Positions 48,254 through 58,500 of a DNA stretch of 64,000 bases are shown one piece after another (the stretch's first letter is position 1; every line of letters starts with the position of its first letter). The translations under genes were made by a program, and so were the position numbers. This DNA comes from Poteriospumella lacustris (Eukaryota > Sar > Chrysophyceae > Chromulinales > Dinobryaceae), in the NCBI GenBank assembly GCA_008000375.1, contig SMOI01000144.1:1-64000 (forward strand), written 5' to 3'. Under the pieces are notes generated by a model. The model was not told the DNA's origin. It searched no databases and saw only the letters and a list, made by a program, of their open reading frames with translations.

Positions 48254-49063
48254 ATGTTTGGAGGAGGCAGCAGTGGAGGATCGTCGACGACCGAGTCGAT
48301 TTTGCCGATGTCTTTTCAAGACGAGCCGGCGTGCGCCGGCATGTGCCCACAATTGACGTACATGCAGAGGTAAGCGATGCAGACGGGGACACTGACACTG
48401 ATGCCGAAGAGCCGCCATTGAATGTTTGTGTTTCTTGTCTGTAGAATTATGGGTTACGCTGCTTGTACCGGCGTCGGCTTTTTGCTGTCACTGCTGGGCA
48501 CGTTGATTTTGTTCGGTGGCACCAACTCGAAGAATATTCGCATCTTTGCGGTTTTGTATGTCCTGGGTAACGTGGTCGCCTTGTGCGCCACGGGCTTCTT
48601 GTTAGGACCCAAGCAACAGTGTATCAAGATGTGGCTGCCGACCCGTCGATGGTCGACGGCCTTCTACCTGCTGATGATCATCATCGTCTTCATCGTGGCG
48701 CTCCTGCGACAGAGCGTCTTCCTCGTGCTCTTCCTTCTGTTTGTGGAGATCCTCGCGGGCACGTGGTACTCCATCTCTTACATCCCCTTCGGCCGCAAGA
48801 TCGTCTGCTCGTTCTTCCGCTCGCTGGGCGTCTTCGGCCCCTGTTTCTACGTCTACGACAGCTGCGCCGAGTCGTGCAAATCCAACTCCAAGAGTTCGTC
48901 CACCAACAACGTCTTCTCGGGCTCGTCGTCGTCCAGCAGCAGCAACCCCACGGCCTCCGTCTTCGGCGGCAGCAGCAGCAACAACAACAGTTCTGGCTCG
49001 TTCTTCGGTGGCGGTGCCAGCAGCGCACCCGCCGCCAGCACCAGCAAAAGCAGCTTCTGGTAA
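48254..49063 (+). CDS. SFT2: SFT2-family vesicle transport protein with FG-type tail
   Basis: Exons 48254-48369 and 48445-49063 (75-nt intron, GTAAGC...CTGTAG; codon split 2+1) give 244 aa. Four membrane segments (one starting GYAACTGVGFLLSLLGTLIL, IRIFAVLYVLGNVVALCATG, STAFYLLMIIIVFIVALLRQ and VFLVLFLLFVEILAGTWYSI) and the SFT2 pattern (CPQLTYMQRIMGYAACTG; then FCSFFRS-like VCSFFRS) identify it. SFT2 works in endosome-to-Golgi vesicle fusion. The C-terminal 60 residues are Ser/Asn/Gly-rich with VFGG and FFGGG, like nucleoporin FG repeats, and the N-terminus is MFGGGSSGGSS. Start chosen at the first ATG of exon 1. Confidence 0.88.
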
Positions 49064-50395
49064 ACCCCCTTCACCCCGCACCGCTTATTGGTCTTTTATC
49101 GCGGGGCGGCCATCGCTCACCGCGCGGCGGCTGCCGTCGAGGACGCACGCGCCACGTGTCTCCGAGTAACCTAAGTATGTTCGACGGCTACGACCACCGT
49201 CGATGTTGAGCACAGGCACATAGTGAAACAGAGCGGACGGGGAGGAGAGCGACGTTCGGTTGCGGTCGTTACATGTCGCACGGTACTGCGGGGGCGGCGG
49301 CTCGGCGACGGCGGTCGACGCGGACAGCGCACGCCACGGGGGCCAACGAATAGACAGAGAGAGCGAGAGAAAGCTAAACAGGCTGCGAATAGGCGACGGG
49401 CCGCCCCGCCGTGAGACACCCGCACGACGCGGACCACGAGCGAACAACGAGGCGAACCCAACGGACGGACAGCGACAGAGAGCGAGTCGCTCGGTCAACC
49501 GGCCGCCATCGGCGACGTGGCCGACAAGCGACGCGATGGCCGACGACGAAGCGAAACCGAAGCGAAACCGAAGCGAAACCGGAGCGGAGAGAGAGATGAG
49601 TCAGCGACGGGAGAACGAAACCGATGGCGAACGGGGGCGACCGAGCGCAAACAAATCGCAGCCGACCGCTGCAGCGAGCGGCGAACGACAAGCGACGACG
49701 ACAGCGGCGGCGGCGGAGTGAGAGAGACGACACAGACCCAGCGCACGGGGGCGCCGGGGACACGGTGGGGACACAGGAAAAAGCGCAAGGAACGACTACT
49801 GGGCAAACGATGGGGCCGCGGGCAAGAGCGGTACGGGCAAGCGGGCGGACGGTACGGCGAGCGGCACGAGCGACGAGCGAGGCGCTGGGCCTACGACGAC
49901 GCAGACACGAGGCGCGAGGACCGACCGACCGACCGACCGACCGAGGGCGGCTGGGCAAACGGGAGGGAGACACAGACACAGACACAGGGGGCGCACAGGG
50001 GGCACACAGGCAAACGAATCAACAGGCAAAAGGCTCACAATACACGCACACTCGCACGCAGCGAACGGCGGCGGCGGTGGCGAGGTGGCGGAGGGGGCGG
50101 TGGGCGTGGCTCGACTCAACAGCGAACCAACAGCGACACCGGCAAGCGACAAGAGACAAGCGACACGAGACAAGCGACACAGACAAGCGACACAGACAAG
50201 CGACAAGAGACAATGACAGCGACACGAGACACGCAGGCGCAGCAATGAACGAGGCACACGACGACGACGACGACGACGCACACGACACACGCGCGACACA
50301 CGCGCGACACAAAAAAATGATGGCGGCGACACAGCACGACACACTGCGACACACACAACTGCAGCGGGGGAAGGGGGGGACGCGTCACGGGGGTG
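49064..50395. other. 1.3 kb purine-rich convergent spacer
   Basis: It lies between the 3' ends of SFT2 and the GT31 gene. The plus strand is rich in G and A with GCGA, GACGAC, GACCGACCGACC (49916-49940) and GACACAGACACAG (49969-49988) and ACAAGCGACACAG (50150-50215) repeats. ORFs are Arg-rich on plus or Ser/Arg/Cys-rich on minus and follow composition. No gene. Confidence 0.6.
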
Positions 50396-52861
50396 CTACG
50401 AGGGGTAGAACTTGCGGATGGACTCGGGCGGGATGCGCACGGGCCGCACGGGGTCGGAGACGTTGGCGAAGTGTCGGTGGCAGGTGAGCGACACGAACGG
50501 GTCGCAGCGGCTGGTGCCGGCGAACTGCATGCTGAACGACAGGCCGCGCCGCCCCACCGTCGTGATGCGCGACGACATGTGCTGCAGCGCCGCGTCCACG
50601 CCGTGCGTGAAGCAGCGCGTCAGCGCGTGGTCCGAGTGGTAGCACGTGTCGCGGTGCGACAGCAGCGTGAGACACACGTCGACGAGGCGGCCCGTGTGGT
50701 GCGCCGTGCGCGGCGTGACGATGCCGTGCGTCTGCAGCGGGAACGGGTCCGGGAACCGCGCGACGTACTCGTGCACCGGCAGCGTCGCCAGGCCCGCGCC
50801 GCCCGCGCCGCCCGCGGCGACGGAGCCGGAGCCGTTCGTCGTCGGGGGCAGCTGCACGTGGAAACACGTCGCGGGCCCGGCGCGCGGACAGTTCCGCGCG
50901 CTCAGCGCCAGCGCCTCGTAGAGCACCGACGTCGTCTGCGTCCGCCACGGGCCCGAGGCGTACGCGCCATGCGACGCGTAGCCGCGCAGCTGCGCCGAGG
51001 TCAACGCGCGCAGCACCCGCGCGCCGAAGAGGTAGCCGGCGCCGCCCCAGATGAAGCCGTAGCGCGAGATGTCGCGGTTCGACAGGAACACGTCGCCCAG
51101 CACGACGGCCTCCTGCGCCAGCGTCTCGTCGATGTACGCGCGCACCTTCTCGTGGAACAGCAGCGTCTTCGACACGAACGTGTCGTCGTCGCCGAGCAGC
51201 ACGAAGCGCGGCGCGTACAGCCACAGCGTGTGCGCCAGCGCGCGCAGCGGGCGGCGCTGCGCGCAGGCCCAGCCCGGCGCCGTCTGCTGCGTCTCGGGGA
51301 TCGACGTGGAGGGCATGAACACGCGGAAGTGGCCGCCGGAGATGGTGGGCGCGCAGCGGTTGGCCTCCTCGCACGGGTAGCCGTCCTCCGTCGCCATCCA
51401 CCCGGCGACGTACGCCGCGCCGCCGCCGCCCGGCGCCTGGTCGCGCAGAATCGACAGCTGCGCGTGCAGCAGCGCGTACTGGCCGCGCGTGCCGATGAAG
51501 TTGAGGAGGCCGTAGACGGCGCGCGGCCGCAGGAGGCTGAACGGCGACCGGTCGCGTTGGAAGTCGCTCGCCGCCAACGCCGCCAGCGACGGCGCCGGGA
51601 GCAGCACGGGCCAGCGCGCGTGCTCGAAGCACTCCTCGACGCGCCGCGTGTACAGCACGTGCAGCAGGTACTCGGCGGGGTAGGCGCGCGGCCGGCTGTG
51701 CGGCGCCGCGCGTCGCGTGGGCACCGCGAAGGTCGCCGCGGCGCCCGTCGCCGTCGCCGCCGCGAGCAGCGGCGACCTCGACGCGAGAAACGCTTCGCGC
51801 TCGAGCAGCTGGCGCCAGGTGGCGGTGCAGGTCAACGGGAAGTCGAGCGCCGCGTCGGTCCACGCGTAGCCGGCGTCCCAATAGGCCGCGGTGGCGAACC
51901 AGTCGAGCGCCAGCGACAGAAACGGCACCGGGAGACACGTCGCGGGACACGCGTGCGCGTTGTGCGCGCGGTGCGCCGCCGCGTCGCTGGCGTTGAGCCC
52001 GTCCGCCGCCGATGCGGTGGGCGTCGTGCCGTTGGTCAGCTCGACGATGAACTGGCAGCCGGCGATCTCGGCGAGCTGCGGCGCCGTCCACTGCGCCGGC
52101 CGCAGGCGACTCGTCGCGAGGCGGCGCCACGCCGACGAGACGAACGCGTACGCCAGCGCGTGCGGCAGCTCGCGCGACACGATCGAGTGGTAGAAGTGCT
52201 CGCTGACGGCGTCGCGCACGAGACAGACGCGCGGCGGCTCCGCGAGGAGGCGCAGCGGCGGCAGCGTGTCCGGCGACGGCGCCGACGCGTTCGTCAGTTT
52301 GCGGCTGAGCCGGCGGCTGACGCTCGTGAAGCGGTACGGGGGCTGCTTGTGCGCCGCGGGGGCCGGCGGCGGCTTGGGACTGCTGACGCCGCTGGCGCTG
52401 GCGCTGGCAGCGGAGCCGGCGGCGGCAGCGGCGGCGGCGGCGCCACCGTCGACGGCGCTGTCGCCGCAGGGGCAGAGCACCAAGGTGAACTGGTCGTTGG
52501 GCAGCACGCTGTGCGGGTCCTGGTGCACGGCCGTGGGCAGGTAGTCCAGCGTGTGGGTGACGGGCGGCCCCGGTTTGTAGTAGGCGGTGGCGTTGTCGCG
52601 GCTCAGCGCGAGCACCTCGTCGTCGTCGAACCAGTACTCGGCGAACGGCAGCGACGCGTTCACCTCCTTCAGCCGGTCCTCCTTGTCCAGCACGTACAGG
52701 CGGTTCTCGGGCATCACGCGGATGATGCGCCGTCGGTTGTTGTGCTGCGGCGTCAGGCGCCGACGAGGCGCGTCGACGTCGACATCGGTGACGGCGACGG
52801 CGCTGCCCGACCGCAGCAGCGCCAGCAGCGCCAGCAGCGCCAACCACAAAGACAGCGCCAT
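50396..52861 (-). CDS. GT31-like beta-glycosyltransferase (fringe/C1GalT-type)
   Basis: The ATG at 52861 gives 821 aa with a signal anchor (LWLALLALLALLRSG). The catalytic part is in the second half: RFVLLGDDDTFVSKTLLF with DDD near 556, then VVLGDVFLSNRDISRYGFIW and GGAGYLFGARVLRAL, as in GT31 enzymes; EYVARFPDPFPLQTHG lies further on. The N-terminal 300 residues (a segment starting FTLVLCPCGDS; poly-Ala insert) are of unknown function; HFYHSIVSRELPHALAYAF and QFIVELTNGTTPTAS are conserved-looking. GT31 enzymes use UDP-sugars in the Golgi. Several poly-Ala/Gly loops are low complexity with extreme GC. It is divergent from the FkbM-like gene 485 bp away. Confidence 0.78.
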   Translation of the reverse strand: MALSLWLALLALLALLRSGSAVAVTDVDVDAPRRRLTPQHNNRRRIIRVMPENRLYVLDKEDRLKEVNASLPFAEYWFDDDEVLALSRDNATAYYKPGPPVTHTLDYLPTAVHQDPHSVLPNDQFTLVLCPCGDSAVDGGAAAAAAAAGSAASASASGVSSPKPPPAPAAHKQPPYRFTSVSRRLSRKLTNASAPSPDTLPPLRLLAEPPRVCLVRDAVSEHFYHSIVSRELPHALAYAFVSSAWRRLATSRLRPAQWTAPQLAEIAGCQFIVELTNGTTPTASAADGLNASDAAAHRAHNAHACPATCLPVPFLSLALDWFATAAYWDAGYAWTDAALDFPLTCTATWRQLLEREAFLASRSPLLAAATATGAAATFAVPTRRAAPHSRPRAYPAEYLLHVLYTRRVEECFEHARWPVLLPAPSLAALAASDFQRDRSPFSLLRPRAVYGLLNFIGTRGQYALLHAQLSILRDQAPGGGGAAYVAGWMATEDGYPCEEANRCAPTISGGHFRVFMPSTSIPETQQTAPGWACAQRRPLRALAHTLWLYAPRFVLLGDDDTFVSKTLLFHEKVRAYIDETLAQEAVVLGDVFLSNRDISRYGFIWGGAGYLFGARVLRALTSAQLRGYASHGAYASGPWRTQTTSVLYEALALSARNCPRAGPATCFHVQLPPTTNGSGSVAAGGAGGAGLATLPVHEYVARFPDPFPLQTHGIVTPRTAHHTGRLVDVCLTLLSHRDTCYHSDHALTRCFTHGVDAALQHMSSRITTVGRRGLSFSMQFAGTSRCDPFVSLTCHRHFANVSDPVRPVRIPPESIRKFYPS

Positions 52862-53346
52862 TCTCTCACAGATTCCACGGGGTCGTGCGCGGCTACTCAG
52901 ACATCCTCCGCGATGTGCAAAGAAACGCGCTCGCAGCGGGCGGCGTTCGCGTCGTTCGCCGCCGAAGGAAATGGCCAGCGGCGATGCCACGAGTCGCAGT
53001 GGTGTTGACAGACAGTTGCGAGGCAGCTGTCTAGGCCAAAGGCTTCTGCCGCTCTACTTCGCTTCGATCGTCGATCGTCGAACCGTCAACCGACGCGACG
53101 GCGAGGCGCACCGCCGATGCACCAGGTACTTTCTGTATTACTAAAATAGTACTATAATATGTAGAGTAATCAAAATTGATGTACAGCATCCGATGAAATA
53201 GAAGCGACGTCGCCTTCGACGCGGAAATCGTCAAAACTCGACGAGCGCACGGCGCTGTCGGCGTCAAAATCGTTGTCAACGGGGCCTCGGATGCCCACGA
53301 TTGGGTGGCCCTCACTGTGAAAGAGACTCGTGGCCCTGATCCGCCG
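52862..53346. other. Divergent promoter region
   Basis: 485 bp between the GT31 (minus) and FkbM-like (plus) genes. An AT-rich centre (about 53130-53185) with TACTAAAATAGTACTATAATATG stands out in this very GC-rich area and may mark the shared promoter. Confidence 0.5.
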
Positions 53347-54477
53347 ATGAGAGTCCCGCCGGTGGCGCTGTGGCGATGGACGCTGGCGCTGTGCCTCCTC
53401 GTCGGGTCCTTTTCCGAGCTGCGCGGATCCGTCGCTGCCTCTCGCCACGTGGTGCACGTGTGGAACGCCTCCTGCCATCACTTCCACGCGCAGCCGGTGC
53501 AGCTGCCCGGCCACTACCCCGCGCAGCAGCAGCCCGAGCGCTTCTACACGACGCCCACCGCCGAGAAGTTCCGCTACTTCTCCAGCTCCACGACGAAGGA
53601 GGACGCGAACATCCTGGCGATCTACCACGACCTGATGCACACGGGCTTCTACGTGGACCTCGGCGTGTCCGCCGACGACGCGCGCGCGCACAGCAACAGC
53701 TACCTGCTCGACCGCTTCAACTTGTGGTCGGGGCTCTGCGGCCTGCTGCCCGGCGACGCGCCGGCGACGACGGCCAGCGCCGTGGAGAAGTACGTGGGCA
53801 CGCGTGGCTGCCACGTCGTCGTGCTGCCTGGGCAGGAGGAGGTCGCCGCGGCCGCCAGAACGACGACCGACGCGTCGACGGAAGCCGCTGACGCTGCGGC
53901 GCCCGTCTCGGTGCTCTGGGAGGCGCTGCTGGCCACGCACGCGCCGCGACTGATCCACTACGCGTCGCTGAACGCGCTGCCGTCGGGCGAGGCGACGTAC
54001 TTCCGCCTGTTGGCGGCCTTCTTCCACGTGAACCGCGCGGACGCCGCCGCTCCGCCGCCCCCGCGACACGCCGCCAGCGCCAGCGCCAGTGGCGGATCCG
54101 GCGGGGCCCACCGCCATCACGGCCACCTGCACGCGTCGCACGTGCAGACGGTGCTCGAGGACACCGCGGGACCGAGCCTCGCCGCGGCCGACGCGACGCC
54201 GCAGTTCGTCTTCCTGACGCTGACGCTGCGCCACCCGTCGCCGCGGCTGCACCAGCTGCTCGTGCGCCACGGCTACGTCTTCGTGCGCCTGCTCAACGAC
54301 CCCGTCGACCTCGCGCGCGACTCGCCCTGCGTCCTGTACGCGCACTTCCGCCACGCGGAGCTCTACGAGCTGATGCGGCAGTACCACCAGTCGACGCCGC
54401 CGCCCGCTGCCGCCGCGGCGCTCGCGTTTCTCTGGGCCCCCGCCTGGCGCGGCGCGTACCGCCCCTCCGCCCTGTAA
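53347..54477 (+). CDS. FkbM-like protein, probably degenerate methyltransferase
   Basis: The ATG at 53347 gives 376 aa and a signal peptide (LWRWTLALCLLVGSFSELRG). FYVDLGVSADDARAHSNSYL with WSGLCGLLPG resembles the FkbM SAM site (VDLGxxDG.. xxE) but the glycine-rich motif is altered. EKYVGTRGCHVVVLP and LIHYASLNALPSGEATYFRL stand where FkbM enzymes have the acidic IDxEG motif; here the acidic residues are missing. So methyl transfer is doubtful. His-rich insert (HRHHGHLHASHV). Single exon, next to GT31 gene; perhaps a Golgi binding protein. Confidence 0.6.
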   Translation: MRVPPVALWRWTLALCLLVGSFSELRGSVAASRHVVHVWNASCHHFHAQPVQLPGHYPAQQQPERFYTTPTAEKFRYFSSSTTKEDANILAIYHDLMHTGFYVDLGVSADDARAHSNSYLLDRFNLWSGLCGLLPGDAPATTASAVEKYVGTRGCHVVVLPGQEEVAAAARTTTDASTEAADAAAPVSVLWEALLATHAPRLIHYASLNALPSGEATYFRLLAAFFHVNRADAAAPPPPRHAASASASGGSGGAHRHHGHLHASHVQTVLEDTAGPSLAAADATPQFVFLTLTLRHPSPRLHQLLVRHGYVFVRLLNDPVDLARDSPCVLYAHFRHAELYELMRQYHQSTPPPAAAAALAFLWAPAWRGAYRPSAL

Positions 54478-54580
54478 CTCCCGCATAACCCCTGCATTAC
54501 TTCGCCCAATGTACCGCGCAATGTGCTGTGCTTGTCGTTTGTCACTTGTCGTTTGTCGCGTTACAGGTGAAGCGGCCGCT

Positions 54581-54619
<39 letters not shown>

Positions 54620-54666
54620 GTCGCTGTCCGCGCGTCGCTGCCGTCGTGTTAGCCGCGTTGGCCGCG
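54478..54666. other. Convergent spacer
   Basis: Contains a GTCGTCGCC trinucleotide run (54582-54620) on the plus strand; gene ends on either side. Confidence 0.5.
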
Positions 54667-55510
54667 TCAGTAGTAGCCGTACTGGACGTCGCCGCCGCCG
54701 TCGTCGTCGTCCGCGTAGCCGTAGCCGCCGCCGTCGTCGTAGCCGCCGCCGTAGCCGTCGCCGGCCACCGCCGCGGCGCTGCCGCCGCCGCCGCCGCCGC
54801 CGCTGGCGTCGTCGACCCAGTGCGACGCGCCCGTCGCCTCGTTGAACCAGTACCAGCGGCCCGTCGCCTCGTCGTAGTACTGGCGCTCCAGCTGCAGCGC
54901 GTCGCCCGCGGCGGCCTGCGCCTCCGCCAGCGTCCACACCGACGCGCCCGTCGCCGGGTGGTAGAAGAAGCGCTGCGACGCGCCGCCGTCGCCCGCGTAG
55001 ACGTGCTCCTGCCAAACCGCCGCCTCGTCCGACGCGAACGTCGCCAGCGTCGCCGTCGCCGTCGCCGTCGACGCGGCGGCCGCGGCGGACGGACGCGACG
55101 ACGACGTCGCCTGCGACGCATCGGCGCGCGCTTTGCCCTGCGACCGCTCGAGCGAGATCTTGTGGCGCGCCAGGACGTTGCGCTTGCGCTTCGCCTCCTC
55201 GCGCCGCTGCGCCGCCTTCGACAGCGTCGCCGTCGCGTCGCTGGCGCCCGCCGCGGCGGCGGCGTCATCGTCGCCGTCGCCACCGTCGCCGTCGTCGGTC
55301 GCCGCGGCGGCTGCCGCAGCGCGCTCCGCTTCCGCCGCGAGCCACGCGTCGACGCCGCCGCCGCCGAGGCGGAAGGCGTCGCGCCAGGCGCGCAGCTCGC
55401 GGCGCCGCGCGAGAAACCGCCGCCGCGTCGCCTGGCGCGCGAGGCGCACCGACTGACGCAGCTCGTCGGCGTCGTCGGCCGCCAGCTGCGCCGCCTCGTC
55501 GCCGGCGCGG
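54667..55510 (-). other. C-terminal block with two WW motifs
   Basis: WQEHVYAGDGGASQRFFYHP with TGASVWTL (about 54935-55015) and YYDEATGRWYWFNEATGASH ending W (about 54815-54885) are WW-like motifs with the aromatic core (Y/F-F/W-Y) but the second Trp is followed by TL and VDD where Pro is usual. The final 50 residues are Gly/Tyr/Asp-rich (YGGGYDDGGGYGYADDDD). WW motifs bind Pro-rich partners. Confidence 0.7.
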
Positions 55511-58500
55511 CGTCGTCCTCGTCGCCGTCCTCGTCGCTGTCGTCGTCGCTGTCGCCGCCGCCGCCGCGCGCCGCGGGCGGCGTCGCGCCTGGCGCCGGGC
55601 GCGCGCCGCCTGTCGCCGCTGCGTCTCGGCGACGCGCGCGGCGTCTTTCGCGGCGGCCGCCTGCGCGACGAAGCCGGCGGCCAGCAGTCGCTCCTGCAGC
55701 TCGATCGCGTCCGCGCGCAGCGCCGCCCCCGTCACGGGGCGCCGCCGCCGCCGCTGCCGCGTTCCTCGGGCAGCCGCAGGTGCGTCTCGGCGACGAAGCC
55801 GAGGTACCGCCGAGCAGGTCGCCGTCCGCCGCGTCGCGCGCCTCCGCCGCGTCGAACGAGCGGCGCCGCCGCGGCAACGCGCACTCGGCGAGCGCGTCGA
55901 GCAGCGCGTCCTGCGCCGCGTCGCGGTACGCCAGCTGCAGCTCGAGCTGGCGCGCGTAGCGCTCGGGCGGCCGCCGAGCGAGCGGCGGCGCCGCGGGCTG
56001 CGCATCCACTCGACGAGCTCGCGCGGCAGCCGCGGCGAGAACGGCGCCGCGTCGACCAGCGCCGCGCGGAACTGCGCGTGCACGTAGACGCGGCGGTTGG
56101 CGAAGGCGGCGCCGTCGACGGGCAGCGCGGCCCACGCGGCGACGAGGTCGCGGACCTCGACGAGCGCCGCGCCGCGCAGCGCGAACAGCGACAGCGAATT
56201 CGCCACCTCCGTGCGCCGCTGCGCGTGCGCCTGCACCAGCGGCGGCGGCACCGGCAGCGACGCCGCCAGCAGATTCACCGGCGGCGGCGCCACCGACGCG
56301 AGCAGCGCCGCGGCGGCCGCGACGGCGTCGTGCGACGGTCGCGACGCCGACGCCGCCGCCGACGACGACGACGACGACGCGGCGCCGCCACCGGCGGCTG
56401 CGGTGGAGCGGCGGCCGCCGCGGCGCTGCGGCTGCGCCTGTTGCGCCTGCTGCGCGGCCTGCAGCGCCTGTTGCTGCTGCTGCAGCCGCAGCGCGAGCGC
56501 CGCGCGGTGCTCGTCGAGCTGCCGCTCGCGCTCCGCCCGCAGCGCGACGAGGTAGCGCGCGCGGTCGGCGGGCGCGACGTACTCCGCCGCGACGTACGCG
56601 CTCTGCCGCGTCGCGGTGCCGCGCAGCCGCCGGCGCAGCCGCGTCGCCGCGTCGCCGCGCGCCGTCGCCGCCGCCGTCGCCGTCGTCTTCGTCGACGAGG
56701 CCGAAGAGCGTCGCCATCGCCGACGCCGCCTTCGCCGCCGCCGCCTCCGCCGGCGTCTTCGCCGCGGCGGCCGCTGCCGGTGGCCTGCGCGCGCCGCCCG
56801 TCGCGGCCGCGGCCGCCGCGGGGCCGTCGAAGACGTCCTCGAGGCGCCAGAAGCGCGGCGCGGCGCGCGGGACGCCGGCCCCAGCGACGCCGACCGTTTC
56901 AGAAACGCGCGACCGCGAATCGTCTTCGGCGCCGCGACGACGCGCGCGTAGAGCCGCGTCGGGTCGGCGACGCTGTGGCGCCGGAAGCGCCAGAGCGGCG
57001 GCGTCGCGATGGGTCGGAACACGTCGAAGCGCCGCGTCTGATACGACGTCGGTCCGCGCGCCGCGTCGAACGGAAAGTGAAACGGCTCCGGCTCCGGCGG
57101 CTCCTCCGCCGCTGCGGCGCTGCGCTGCGGCGGCGGCGGCAGCGGAAGCGGCGGTGGGCGGGCGGCTGTCGCTGGTGCCGGTGGCGGCGGTCGTCGGCCG
57201 CGTCGACGCGGCGCCCGTCGCCGGGCGACTGCTCGTCATCGTCGTCGTGGCGGCGCTGCGCGTCGACGTCGACGTCGGCGGCCGCGTCGCCGCCGCGGCG
57301 CCGGTGCCCGGGCGACTGCCGCCGCGCTGCCGCCGGTCGCGAGGACGTTGCGCGCCGTTTGCTTCAGCGTCGCGAGGCGCTGGCGCTGCGCCGTCGCCGG
57401 GTGGTCGCGCGCCCAGCGCTGCTGCAGCGCCGCCGCGACGCGCTCGCGCTCGCGCTGCGCCTCGGCGAGCAGCGCCGACGTCTTCGCGTGCGTCGGCAGC
57501 GGCGGCAGCCGGACGCCCGGCGCGTCGCCGGCGGCGTTGGCGGCGGTGAGCGGCGGCTGCGTCGCGTAGACGAGCTCGTCGACGTCGAGCGGCGGCAGCA
57601 GCCGCGCGGCCGCCACCATCGCGTCCTTCCACAGGCAGCGGCCCGGCGCGCGGTAGCCGACGAAGCCCTCGTCGCGCCCCGCCGCCCCCGCCGCCGCCCG
57701 CGCGGCCCTGCGCCGCCACCGGCGCCGCCGCCGCCGGCGCGTTGCGCCAGCAGCTGGCGCTGCGCGCGCTGCAGCGGCGTCTCGTGGCGCCGCGCGAGCG
57801 CCTCCACGGCGCGGCGCCGCTCGTCGGCCGCGCGCCGCGCCGCCGCCTCGCGCAGCAGCAGCGCGTCGCAGCGCAGCGCCGTGCGCGTCTTCGTCACGAC
57901 GAAGCGCGACACGCAGCGCGCCACGTCGCCGTCGCTGAGGAACGCGCGCTGCTCGCGCAGGTGCGCGGCGTCGGCCCAGCGCGGGTAGAACTGCGCGATG
58001 GCCGCCCACTGCGGCGCCGTGAACAGGCGGCGCAGCGGCGGCCGGCGCAGCAGCAGGTCGCGCAGCGCGTCGAGCGTGACGCAGAACGAGGGCGCCCACT
58101 GCAGCGGCGCGCCCGCCGCGTCGACGCAGGGCACGAGAATCGTCGCGCGGCCGACGAGCGCGCGCACGCCGAAGGCCAGCGCCTCGAAGCCCATCAGCGC
58201 CGCCTGCGTGCGCTGGTAGCGCGTGAAGCGCTGCGTCAGCGCGTCCTCGAACGCCATTTCCTCCGCCTCGCGCGCCTCGCGCGCGCGCTGCACCTCGCGC
58301 GCCACCGTGTCGAAGACGGCGCCCAGCACCTGCGCGTGCCAGTAGCGCGCGCAGACGGCGCGGCGCACGACGATGTGGCGCTGCAGCTGGCGACGGTAGC
58401 GCAGCCGCTGGACGAGGCCGCGCGCGCTGCGCTGCAGCGTCACCGCCGCCGCGTCCAGCGCCGCGTCGTGCGCCGCCTGCGCGTACACGAGCGGGTGCGC

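Noticed and set aside
49374-50487. Arg-rich and Ser/Cys-rich ORFs in the purine-rich spacer
   Set aside because: Same reason: compositional, no conserved motif.
50393-53008. Plus-strand ORF of 871 codons opposite the GT31 gene
   Set aside because: Arg/Gln/Ala-rich shadow produced by the extreme GC3 of the real minus-strand gene; no domain or signal peptide.
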